Positions 15,725-27,921 of a stretch of DNA of 64,000 bases are shown here, one piece after another. The number at the start of each line of letters is the position of its first letter. Within the stretch, counting starts at the first letter, position 1. Made by a program: the position numbers and the translations under genes. The stretch is from Temnopleurus reevesii (Eukaryota > Echinodermata > Echinoidea > Temnopleuroida > Temnopleuridae): positions 11,601 to 75,600 of the forward strand of contig BQKZ01002897.1 in the NCBI GenBank assembly GCA_036244855.1, written 5' to 3'. A model generated the notes under the pieces. That model saw only the letters and a program-made list of their open reading frames with translations, did no database searches and had not been told where the DNA came from.

Positions 15725-16320
15725 CACAACCAGATGTTTAAAGGGGAATTACACCCATGATAAAGTACTGTCAGTAAATTAAGAAAAATCAGATGAACAA
15801 ACTGAAAATTTGAGCAAAATTGGATAATCCCTTCAAAAGTTATGAATTTTCAAAGTTATCATTTCCACCTATGCTGGACATCCTTAAATTGGCAACGTAT
15901 AGCCAATTAGCATAATCTGTGATGTCATACATGGAGAACTCCTCATGCATTCACTTTGTATATAAATTTATTGAAAATGGATCAATATCATATTTCAAAT
16001 GAAGAATCAACACCCTTCTTTCTGGAATGCTTGCAGAATTGATGTGGCTATAATATATTTAACCGAAAAAATTTTCTCTACTTTTCTGGAAAAAGAGGAA
16101 AATGTGAAATTTTGTGTACAAAGTGAATGGAGAGTTCTCCATGTTGGCAGCTATTTTGTGCCAATATGTTTGCCAATTTAAGGAGCCCATGAGGGGTGTA
16201 AATCAAAACTTTGAAATTTCATTACTTTTGAATGGATTATCCGATTTTGCTCAAATTTTCAGAGTTTGTTCATCAAATTTTTCTTCATTTAATAATAGCA
16301 ATTTAATGTCTGAGTGTGGT
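15725..16320. repeat. Long fold-back dispersed repeat
   Basis: The left arm (AATCAGATGAACAAACTGAAAATTTGAGC...) and the right arm (...GCTCAAATTTTCAGAGTTTGTTCATC) are reverse complements over roughly 100 bases, with 'CATGGAGAACTCC' / 'GGAGAGTTCTCCATG' nearer the centre. Partial relatives lie near 5925-6060 and 63165-63290. Short open frames inside are incidental. Confidence 0.7.
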
Positions 16321-17097
16321 TCTCATTTAAAAACAATGCAATCTCTCCTTCATATAATCAATCATCTTTAAAAACATTTTTTGTTAAAGTACCAGTCACA
16401 CTCATAAACCACTTCCCCTACGCTACATCAAGACGGAAAACTTGTTGTAGTTATTCATATAAAAATCATTTTTAACACTTAAATATTTCAATGGCAAATG
16501 CATTCTCAAATTCTTAATCTACAAAAATTTATCAGATTCTATACAGGATAAATCAGGCACTAGAAATAAAGATATATCTTTAAAAAATATTAGATTTCAA
16601 AATGTCAGGCCTTTACTACATGCCAGTAAAAAACAATAAATCAATTGAATGATTAAGTCTATTTATATTTGCATTCTGTAAAACAAAATCTATTGTTGCA
16701 CATGGACGAGATGATCTTTATTCCTTTGAAAGATGAATATCCATGGACAAATTTGAAAAAGAAAAACTTTTAACTCTCATGAAACGGAACTTAATAATGT
16801 TTTTTGGCAGTCCATGTTCATGGAGTGCATGATTCAAGTAAGTCGTTGAGAAAAAGGTTATAAAATGGATATCTTACAATGGAAACATTCATTTTACATG
16901 AATTATGCTTCTAAAAATGGGAACATATAACAATTTATTTGATCAAGTTAAATAGAGGCTCTAAAAATAAACAATGCATGTAAATATTTACAATGGAACC
17001 TGATTAATTTAAAACTTCCTTTCCATAAATAAACAAATTTTGAGAGCTGGAAAGACTAATCTCATGGACAAATTGTGATTTAGGATTTTTTAAAACT

Positions 17098-17413
17098 CTA
17101 AGGCTCGTACTCTGATCTCAGGTTTAACTTAAACTAGACTTTAAATCTGTGGTTTAAGTACGGAAAGCCAAAAGAGGCTTGAATCTATAACAGTTGGTGT
17201 TTAATTTACCAGAACAATTGTCACTCATAGTATTAAAAACTGTCTTGGAATAAAAACTTAAATATTTTTCCACATTATAAGAGCATGGGAAAAGAGAGCA
17301 GTTAACATAAGAATTATATAAATTAAATAAAGTTTTGGCACTTTAGGCTACCCATACTTAAACCACAGATTTAAACTCTAGTTTAAGTTAAACCTGACAT
17401 CAGATTACGGGCC
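17098..17413. repeat. Fold-back repeat with TTTAAACTTAAACCACAG-type arms
   Basis: The arms GTTTAACTTAAACTAGACTT and GAGTTTAAGTTAAAC, with TGTGGTTTAAGTA and TACTTAAACCACA, pair around an AT-rich centre. Related half-elements occur near 20935-21110. Confidence 0.7.
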
Positions 17414-17471
17414 TAAAATATTCAAGATTGGCGGTTTGGCAAAAGCTAGCTGACATTTTGAAATCACAAGG

Positions 17472-17660
17472 GTGTTACAAGACATCGTCAAAAGCACAAG
17501 ATCCCCATGCACTGTGAGCAGAAGGGACAAAAGAATCGGACAAAGTAAACAACTCATGCTCAGGCCTTCAAAGCACCATTCACACACAAATGAAAAATCC
17601 TTCCCTGTTTATTCGATGAACAGATGCGAGCACCATTTGTTTTTCCACAGAATAAGAGGG
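17472..17660. repeat. Dispersed repeat (CACTGTGAGCAGAAGG family)
   Basis: It shares CACTGTGAGCAGAAGG and GGACAAAGTAAA with copies at about 13140-13330, 14300-14345 and 48646-48900. The 48646 copy is a complete palindrome, so this one is probably a partial arm. Confidence 0.6.
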
Positions 17661-17806
17661 AATTAAATTTACATTGTGTGCCTCTAGCTATGTGAATATT
17701 TGACTGGAAGCTAATTACATTATTCAATCCCTTCGTCCCTTTTTGCTAACAGCGATTTCTTGCAACACGCTTGGAGGAATGAAAATGGAAGGGAATTTAA
17801 AAAATG

Positions 17807-18202
17807 CTATACCATGGCAGGGTTATCGTACTCTGCATGGTGTCGTATGTGTCTCGTATCGTCCATGATACCGACCGAGATGGCGTCGTCTGATGGTATG
17901 ACCGCCAGCGGCGCTAAACTTATTTGCTGCTGCCGTTGATTCTGCAACTCCTGCTCTCTCTCCCGCTCCCTCTCCCGCACCCGATTCTCCCTTTCCCTCT
18001 CGCGTTGCTCCCTCTCTCTATCTCGCTGCTCTTTGAGTTCGGTTTTCTTTGGTTTGATTTGGACGAGGGCAGAGGCGAGGGCTAGGCGGGGTTGACCGAG
18101 AGGGGGCGTCTCTCCATCTGGCATGGGGAGCTGCAGGAAGACCGTCATGATGCCGGCTTTGCTATCGCTGCAGGTCTCTAGAGCGGCTAATACTTGATAA
18201 TT
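17807..18202 (-). CDS. ATRN: Attractin last exon: conserved cytoplasmic domain and charged tail
   Basis: The acceptor is TTTTATTCTTTTACAG, phase 0, and the stop codon TAG is at 17807-17809; it encodes 131 residues. Residues about 15-50 (GIMTVFLQLPMPDGETPPLG, then LALASALVQI) match the conserved attractin cytoplasmic block (vertebrate AVLSVFVRLP...GLAVASALVDI). Then comes a lineage-specific run rich in Arg-Glu/Gln (about residues 55-95, RERE-type repeats). The C-terminus reads HAEYDNPAMV. The RE-rich segment has hexameric CTCTCC/TCCCGC-type coding repeats and may vary in length between alleles. Confidence 0.92.
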   Translation of the reverse strand, partial: NYQVLAALETCSDSKAGIMTVFLQLPMPDGETPPLGQPRLALASALVQIKPKKTELKEQRDREREQRERERENRVREREREREQELQNQRQQQISLAPLAVIPSDDAISVGIMDDTRHIRHHAEYDNPAMV

Positions 18203-21200
18203 CTGTAAAAGAATAAAACAAAGAGAAAAAAATTCCATGATTAATCCATTACGGAATTGTGACACAACTTCTTTTAAGGATCAATGTGATTTTGGATAGC
18301 CTAAAACAACCTGAGGCGAAACCAAAAACCATGAATAATTTCTTTTTAATCTAGGTTCATCAGTCTGCAAAGACCAATTGTCTGAAATTGTTACCCTCTA
18401 CCAATGGGGGGCCTGCATATATAAGTTTTTATTGTATCAATACATGTGATTAAAGGAATAAATGACCTCTAGTCCAACCAGCAGTTTTGTTACTGACTTT
18501 TAAGGCCCTTTATAGGTAAATATGACTGTATCAGCAGACATTTTGGTCATCATTAATGTCAGGGGTAGTCCCATTAGTCCAAGAAAAAAAGTATTTTGAT
18601 GCCCTATATTGACCGGTCCTCTGAAAATTTCCTAACATGAACTTTCTGCTTTTCAGTCAAATAAAAAAAATCACAGTACAATTGTAGAAACCATATGAAA
18701 CACAACCTAGAAAATACACTTTTAAAATGCACTTGGCCTATTTAATCCCTTGCATGAACTATAATGAGTTTAATTTTTCCCATGAAATTGTTGGAATTCA
18801 AGAATCACGATCACACTTATTATCTTCGAAGCTCACATGACTGCTGCAGACACAAATGTCACGCTTGGAGACAGAAAATTTGCATTATGCAGCTCCAAAA
18901 TATTGTCTAAGATATTTTTCTTGGCATGTACATAAATACAGTCAAACCTCATTAAACAGAGGTCCTTGGGACCAGAGAAATTATCTCTTTATATCAAAAC
19001 CTTGTTATATCAGGGCCAAAATACAATAAAATACAAAGAGATGGGACCAGGAAAACTACCTTGTTATAGCAAGATCTCGTTATAACAATGTTCTTTACAA
19101 TGAGGTTGGACTGTATTAAGGCTCTTTTTCAAACAAGGTGACAAGTTTACGACTTTTATACACTCACCTGGCATTCAGCAACAAGGTCCGGTGGTGCCGA
19201 TTTACTGACCTCCACGTTGACGGTCGCAAATGGTCGACTGGCCATCACAGCCATTTCAACCGCTCGTTGCTAGAAGGGTGGGGTAGGGAGAGAAAAGAGC
19301 GATAGCCATAAGAGTACGACACGTCATAGCAAGTACAGCTCTGCACAACTCTTACAAAAGGATGCAAGTTCATGAGTTGTAAATCAAGAAAATATATTTT
19401 CTTCCATGTGTTACTAATTCCTTTAGATATGTCTAATTTTAGAAAGTATATCGGTTATGCGACCTAGTTTTTTTTTTACAATCATCTAGAGCATACCCTG
19501 AGATAAAATAGAAATTTTAATAAAATTAGGCGCTGCTTCCTTTTGTTATAGTATGACAGAGCCTATTAATCAATGTAAATACCTTACAATTTTCAAAAGT
19601 TTACATTTCTTTAATTTTTCAATTCATTTCTTCTTTCAATTTTTGCTCATTGATCAAGTATAAAACATATTTTCTCACCAAAAAATAAAATAGATATTGA
19701 CTTCATATATAGGAATATAATATTACCAATAAAATTGTGCTGTTTCATTGTTGTAAATATGGAATAGTTCGATAAAGTAATGATCCAGAAACATTAAATA
19801 TAAAAATGGCTGTTGTACAATGTTTCAAGTAAATCATTCATATTGTCAAACGTTTTGCATAACAAGAAATTATTACTTTTCAATAAACCAATAGTCCCCC
19901 AACAGGTCATGCAAATTATAATGCAAAATGCAAAAAATAACAATTTCAATTTAAAAATTAAATAATTCACATATGTTAGTCAGTCAACAAATGCAGCAGC
20001 AATTGAAATAACAGAATTGGAAATCATGACTTTAAAGTGCTTTTTTTTTAGAGTGAAGTAAGTATGAATATTAGTCATTCATGCCTGCTTGTTAGTCATA
20101 AAATTCTACTGCAGGGAGCATGAGATGATCTACAATGTATTGTCAAAATCAATAAACAAGCAGTTCCCAAGACAGATATTAAAATGAATTAGTTCAACAT
20201 TTCTATGCAGCGTGAGGGTAATAGAGCGAACAAACATCTAAAAGCAGTTAATCAGAAATGTGAGTGTAAATTGTTAGCATATCTTGTGACATACCATAAC
20301 ATAAGGTAAAATGGAACATTGGGGTGAAAAGGGACACATCTTCAAATTTCCCTAAATCTTCTCATATTCTACTTTCACTTTTTTTCCTAATTCCCCCCAC
20401 AGGACTAAAGGTCTATCCCAGAGCAGAAGAGTGATCCATCTCATAAATTTTTTTTCTTTGAAGATCTAAGTTTTGTCCCTGTTCACCTTGGTGTTCCAAT
20501 TTAACCCATTTTACGGTACTATAGGTCGTAGGAGGTGTTGCTAGAAAGTTGCAATCAATTGCAAGCCAGAGTTGATTGGTAGGCGGCAATCAAAACCATT
20601 GTTACAAGACAGTCCTGTTAGAAGCGCAGACCCTGCTCGAATTTAATTGTCTTTTTGAATTTCCAACTTATCTGCAGTTGATTTGCCATCAATTGCAACT
20701 TTCTAGCAACATCCTGTAGACATGAATGTTGGTATGGCTTCACAGCATTGACTAGCTAACATGCAAACTTTGCAGCAACATCAAGTGATTTAGGTTTCTT
20801 GACAGGTGGAACTAAAACATAAAATGCAAATCTGAAGCAAAAGACAATCGCTGAAACGAATGAACACAGAAAGCATAAAATGCCAAAATAGAAGTAGCTT
20901 GTGAGAGCCAAAGTAAAGATATGAACTGTGAGAAATTGAAGATTAATAATGGTCCATATTCCAATAAAAAATATTCAACTTAACCCAGGACTAAGATATT
21001 TTTTATTTAGACCAGGCTTTTCAAAAGTTAAAACAGATGGTCTAAATGACAATGACTTAGACCTGGATTAAGTTTACCTCACTATCAGAATACGGACCTA
21101 TGGGTATTGGAAACTGGTACAAACAGTAGACCATTTTTTTCTCTCTTGAAAAAAAAAACCTTGTAACAATACACTGGAAATCTTAGTATATATCTATCGC

Positions 21201-24200
21201 TAACATTATGTATGTATAATATCTTAAAGAAAAGATAGCATTGGACATTAAGAGACTTAGTTACATTCAGCATTAAAAAGATGTAAGTCTTGACTTTGCT
21301 GGGCTTTAAATACCTCAAACCGCATAAAATAATGAGCAACATACCATAAAGAAAGCCAACAATAAGCCATTTCAAAGCAATGCTACGACTGCCAGATCAT
21401 GACGGACATGAAAAGGGAATCTGCATCATTATGATTTTTGGTCATAAACATCATCCTAATTTCATTGATTTGATGTCACTTTAAATTAGTATTGTCAATA
21501 GTAGCTTTGCTCCTATTATTATTTTTGTGACAGTTATTCTTGAGATGCGTATGAAACAATTTTGTATGGTACATGACTCAACAAGGTGAGATAATGTCCA
21601 AGATCACTCCTTCCTCATCATTACAAGGAAATAGCCTAGTCCTCACACACAAAGTCCATAGATTTGAAGCCGGGATAACTCAAAGCTGAAACTGGAACTC
21701 TTGTTAGTAAAGTGATCACTAAAACCCCCATAAGTAAGCCTGAAATTGTTTAGAACCAGTTCACTTGAGCACGAATTGCTGTACTTTCTTGAAAACAACA
21801 GACATCACTTTCTAAAGGTTGACTGGTGGTATGCCTTTAGACAAATAACTTATAAAAAGTTATTCTCTCAAAATTGGGATCCAAAGAAACCATTTATCAT
21901 TGAATAAAGAAGAGGTTTTTCTTTAAAAAAATAGATGTAATGATTATTCAATTGTCTTTTAAATCATTAACTAGTATCTATTCGTTTTGGTGCCCCATTT
22001 TCAAGTGTAAAAGGATTAAAACGTGTGGATTCCACTTTTAGATTTGCAGGTATACTGTGGACCTACCAGCTCGGATTGTTACAAGTCTATTTCATCACCT
22101 CACAGCATACAAATAATCATCTAGTTGAGGACTCTGGGGTTTCATAACACCTGCCTCTGCACATATCCTAGTCCTGAACACACAGAAGCTACAATACTTG
22201 GCCACAGAGTCTCATATACCCTCTCTGATCGTGCCTCCCACAGGTGCGCTCAAAGGGGTATGTTAGAATCTGTGGTTCAGTATAGTCCCTGTGTGTTCAG
22301 GGCAAAAATGTATGTGTAGAGGCTACTGCTATTAGAACACAGAATCCTCAACTGGACTAGCAAAAACAATCATAATAACAGATGAAACACTCATACAGAT
22401 TTTCGAGTAGAGGACAACATACACTCTTTACAAATGGTTCAAACATATGCCTACGTGGTTCCAAACATCGGGAATGTAGGATTTACAAGTGTGAGAAACA
22501 CAATGAATGTTGAAGATAGAATGTAGCATTTGTGTCATTGAATTTTCCAGTGAAACTCACACTAATCGACTTTGTAGGGAAAAAAAAATATATTCTTTAC
22601 AAAATGGTTGAAACATTATAACTGGTGCCAAACATAGGAAATGAAGAATATAGAATTGTAAGAAAAGACAAGACAAACATTTCTGACGATGGAATGTAAT
22701 GTTTGTGGCATTGAATTTGATTGTGAACCCAAAATTGTTTGAATTTGTAGGGAGAGGAAAAAGATATGTGTGGCTTGCATAAATGAATTAACGCATAATT
22801 TCTCCCGATTGATGAGATATTTAAAAAAAAATTCTTTCTTTCTATAAACAGTCAACCTTAACTGACTAAAATCTGTTGGGACTGGAGAAATTGATTTATG
22901 AAGAGTGAAAACAATTGAATATAAGAAGAAGATAAAACTTTATCAGAACTTCAACATGGCTATGAGTTTCGGGTTGTAAACAGAGTTCACTATAATTCAA
23001 CTTTATAATCAGTGAAGTTTATGCAATAAGGTGAGTGTCGTAAAACACTCGACCATAATGAAAAGCTGGCGAGGTAATGGAAGTTCATTCCAGTTTTATA
23101 GTGAACAGACGTAAAACATAAACTCTTAATGCAGTATGCTGTAATTCAGATGTATTTGTGGAATTGTAATGAATGAAGCTTCTTTCAAACTTACTACAAG
23201 TATGTACGTGGTACATGATAAACAATACACAAACATTTCATGTATATAAAATGCTGGAATAGTGATAATTCATCTGATTCTGATGTTAACCTGATTTATG
23301 TAGAACATTCAACAAATAATGCAGTGTACTGTATTTCAGATGTATTTGTGGAATTGTGATTGATAAAGCTAATCTTTCAAACTTGAATGTATGATACAAT
23401 ACTTAAACATGCATGTATATAAAATGCTGGAAAAGTCATAATCCATCTGATATTGACTTGATTTAAATGCATGTAGAACATTCAACAAATAATGTAGTAC
23501 ACAAGTACCATATTTCAGATGTATTTGTGGAATTGCAATTAATGAAGCCCATCTTTCAAACTTAATGTATGGTACAATACTCAAACATAACATGCATATA
23601 AAATGCTGGAAAAGTGATTGTTCATCTGATGTTGATGAGACTATATGTAGAACATTCAACAAATAATGCAGTATGCTGTATCTATATTTTAGATATATGG
23701 AATTGTGATCAAGTATGTTCATCTGTTAAACTTAAATGTATGGAACAATACTTGAACATTACACGTAGATAAAATGCTGCAAAAGTGATAGTTCATCTGA
23801 TGTTGACCAGATTTATGTAAAACATGAAATACATACTAATTAATGCTTATGGTCCCAAATAAATCTATTAACTTGTGGAGAGAAAATGAGCTTTGTTATT
23901 TTTTTTATTAAATTCATGCTGAACTGCGTATAATGGATATGGAATAAACCATCAAGAGATAAGTACATGTATAAATAAATCTAGCATAGACATTTGGTAA
24001 ATGTTAAATTATCACAATTTAATTTGAATCTATAAATGGAGTTTTGTCAACAACATAACTGGTACGCATGAGTGGTCACAACATAAGAATATTTGTTGTA
24101 ATACATGTGTCTTTGATGAAACAAATATCATGGAGTACTGACAAACGTTGGAACACTGATATATAAAATGTTGACTTGAGAAAGATATCTATGAGATGTA

Positions 24201-27200
24201 ACAATATTTCAGACTGAAAAAAGGGATTATACTACAATAAGTAACATAATTCCAGGGAATATAGAGATTTTTTTATAATTGTGTAGGGTAATAATAATAA
24301 TTAAAAAATCATACAGTTTAAACATTGCATTAGTCTGAAATGACACAGTTCCATGTTTTGTCGTCCACATAGGAGATAGGTGGGAAGCCTATATTTCTTT
24401 AAATTGTTATCAGGGCTTGGGTATATTAAATTTTGAGTTAATGAAATGGAAAAATATATAAATCAAATCAAGTCAAAGTTTCTGCTTAAAAAATAATCTG
24501 CTACTTTTATGAAGGAAGAAGAAAGAAAGAATGTATTAGTGCAAGGTTTATGAAAGAATTATTCTGTTAATGCACCTAAAAAAAGAAAGTCCACCTTCCT
24601 TCAATAAAAACAACAAAAAATGTCTCTTATAAAGATTTGATGCTCTTTCAAATCACCTATAACTTGTCCTATATCCAATTTAATTTAACATCACATTTGG
24701 TTTACTATCTAAATGTGCAAGACATCTTACACAACGTTGGATCAGGTTACCTCAAGAAGATTAAAATTTACATGCTTTTAAGCTAAAAAGCAAGGTGTTA
24801 GACTGGTGCTTTTAGGGTCTACTTACCCTTGCATTGGTGTATCAAATGCAACAAAATATGTTTATTTCATCTACATTTAAATGTTGGCAAATAAAAGTAA
24901 AAAGCTGCCCTATCTTTCAGTCCAAACACACAGAGCCCCTTTCTATTAGTTCTCTGTTACATAATCATATCTAATTAAAATCAACAAGACTATTCAAAAT
25001 CAACAAAACTAATATCATTTTTGACATAATATTCACTTAAAATCAGATTAATCAGACAATATTTGTTCAAATGCTCTATTCAGACTTTCTGTCGGATTTC
25101 AAAATTTTCTTAATTTTTTTGAGTAGCTGTAGATAATTGTTACCAGGGTATTCCAAGTGTTCCCCTAATCACAATTATAATATTACTGGGTGGTGGAACA
25201 TATATATGTTTATATAAGATGACTTGATATATTAGATGGAATATGGGCAAAATATGTTGTATAAAATGGGAAAATATGGTGTTGTGGTGTATAAATGGGG
25301 AGATGAGATGGTCATGTTTTATGAAACCAAAAACAGCGATTCACCCGTTTAAAACAAAGGCTTGGCTATAGCAAGGCAAGTAGCGGTTCGATGATGAAAT
25401 GCCTTTGAGGGGGAGGGCGAGCTCAGAGACTCCGACTCAAACCACCTAAGATCGGAAGATTCTCCCGCCAAGATTATTATGATTCTGGGAATTTTTGCTC
25501 TATGAGCCAGTAGCCCATTATGTTTGAGAAATGTCAATGAAGTTTTACTCTGTTCTACTTGCATTTTTATTGGGGACAATATTGGGTGTAGTTCATTGAT
25601 TTAGATTGATTTTTGTCAAAATTGGGGTTGAATAGAAAAAGAAATGAGACAACATCTATTAAAAGTGGGAGAAATGGATGGTGTTTCATGAAGCTTGCCA
25701 CAGTGACAAGCACTCATTCTCCAACAGTTACCACAGCAAAGGTCAGAGACAGTGCTTTTCATCCATTCAAATCAGCCCTGATTAAATTGCCACTGCTAAA
25801 AACCTTCATGCAACACCCTCCTGCTACCAGGGTTGTGTTTCATAAAGACACTCACAGAGGAACGAACGAACGACTGTGCGCTTGACTGCGGATCCCTTTC
25901 TGCTCTCAATGATAACCCATGTTGCAGAGGTTGCACCGGAGAAATGATCCCCAATCTTACGTAACTCTACAAACAACTTTATGAAATATATCCCTGATTC
26001 ATACCGCCATTCGTAGAGGTAGGCATGATTCCACATACGATTGGTGACCCTTCTTCAGGTGCCAACTCATCCATATTGGTTATCATTAAGTACAGGAAAG
26101 GGTCACTGGCTTTGCAAAGAGTGAATACTTCTAAGAACAGCCTTTATAGAACAGGTTCCAGGAGATTTTTGCGAAAATGAGCTCAAAGCGGGAGATCTCC
26201 CACCGAAACTGGGCAAGTTGGAGTCTCTGTCAATAAAATCCCTTTTTTTTGGGGGGGGGGGGCAAGGGACAACCCAAGATCTTAAGAATCCGGGGGGTGG
26301 GGGGTGGGGGATACGGATTTCCGCACGATCAGAACACTCACCCGGATTCGACGATGGCGGTCATAGCGGTCCTTAACCTTGAGCCCGCCGAGAAAGAGCA
26401 GCAGGAGAGATAGAAAACAGACAAAGAAGGACACCAGAACAGTCACCCAGTTTAGGAGAGGGTGATACTGGGCTACCTGAGGGGAACCAAAAAAGGGGGT
26501 GCAAGGCAACAAGATAGGTTCAGGATTTTTGTTACTTTTTTTTCTAAAAGACCCACCCGAGGGGGCCAAAAAGAGGGTGAAAGTCTACAAAGACTTCGTA
26601 AGGATTCCTTTTTTTTTCGAAAATGGCCACGTGAAGGGGCCAAAACAAAAGAAGGGTGGAAGGCAACACAATAAATTCAGGGCTTGCTATTTTTTGTCCA
26701 AAATGGCCACCTAAAGGGGCCAAAAAGGGGGTGGAAATCAACAAGAAAGGTTATTGACTTTGTAAGATTTTTTCCTAAATGGCCAACCTGAGAGGACCAA
26801 AAAAGGGGGTGCAAGGCAATAAGATAGGTTCAGGACTTTGTTACTTTTTTTCCAAAAATGGCCACCTTTAGGGCTAATAAGGGGGTATGAGGTAGGTTCA
26901 GGAGTTTTTACCAAAAAATGGCCACCTAAAGGGACCAACAAGAGTGTGCAAGACACAATGATTCAGGGTGTTTTTCCCCTTCAAAGATGGTGTCCCAGAT
27001 GGCTACCTGTACAAAAAAAATAACCCAAACTGCTCTTCAAGAGGGCCCTAGATGCTCAAGATTATGTAGGAGGAATTAGGAAAGGTAAATTGTTTTCAGA
27101 TGGCATGAAAAAAGGAAGTATCAATGAATTTGAAGGTGAGAGATTAAAATGAGTTGGATGTGGAAAATTAATTGAAAATGACAAAAGTGGGTCTGAGACA

Positions 27201-27870
27201 GATTTAAGGACATTTCAAAACAATTTCGTTGGGCTATTGCTTCCAAATGGGATCATATATTACCAGTGTGTGAACCTGTCAAATAAAGACAGAGTAGTAA
27301 TGAATCCTTATACCAGAGAAGAGTTAGGGTTAGGATGAATTATTTAAAAAGAAATGATTTTGACCATGGAAAAATGTTTTCAAAAACACATTTCTTCAAT
27401 ATGTTTCGTAGAAAGAAAAGAAAAGTGAATTTGGAGAGGGTTTTAAATGCATGAATATTAGATTAAAGAAAGCTATATTTATGTATAAAATGAGGGAAAT
27501 GGTGAACTGGGAACCTTAGAAGAAAGAAAGAGACAGAGAGTGTGAGAAAAAGAACTACATAGTATACAGAGTAAAACCATATATTTCCAGTGGTTGTTCT
27601 AAATTTAAATTTGATCAGATTTATAGGACTACGCTCTTCATAACTTTTGTGACCATGGGACATAGTAGGAGAGAATAAGCAATGAAAATGACAATTAATC
27701 TCATGAAAGAGATGAAAAATATTGTGATGCCCAAATATGAATTGATACAGATCTGGAAAATACCAAGGAGAAATTATTCACAATAAACCTGTTTTATATA
27801 AAGACATCCTACTAATTCCAAAGAAATATGTTTTTATGAATTTCATTTGTGACAAAATCTTGAATGCATA

Positions 27871-27921
<51 letters not shown>

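Larger units (their letters stand above)
19270..26341 (-). other. Long attractin intron (7.1 kb) upstream of the MASRPFA exon
   Basis: I looked for a further phase-0 transmembrane exon and found none. The intron holds fold-back repeats (20528-20722, 22122-22345), a two-copy tandem duplication (22420-22780), a four-copy tandem repeat (23118-23835) and a dispersed repeat with 'GTTTCATAAAGACACTC' near 25640-26050. The rest is AT-rich with nothing recognisable. Confidence 0.6.

Noticed and set aside
25349..26036. Open frames on both strands near 25.3-26.0 kb
   Set aside because: No similarity to attractin cassettes, no phase-0 exon structure, and they overlap a dispersed repeat.
26462..26956. 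Overlapping open frames with repeated KPTGG / PLGGHF words
   Set aside because: They are translations of the TM-f acceptor minisatellite, with no start or splice support.
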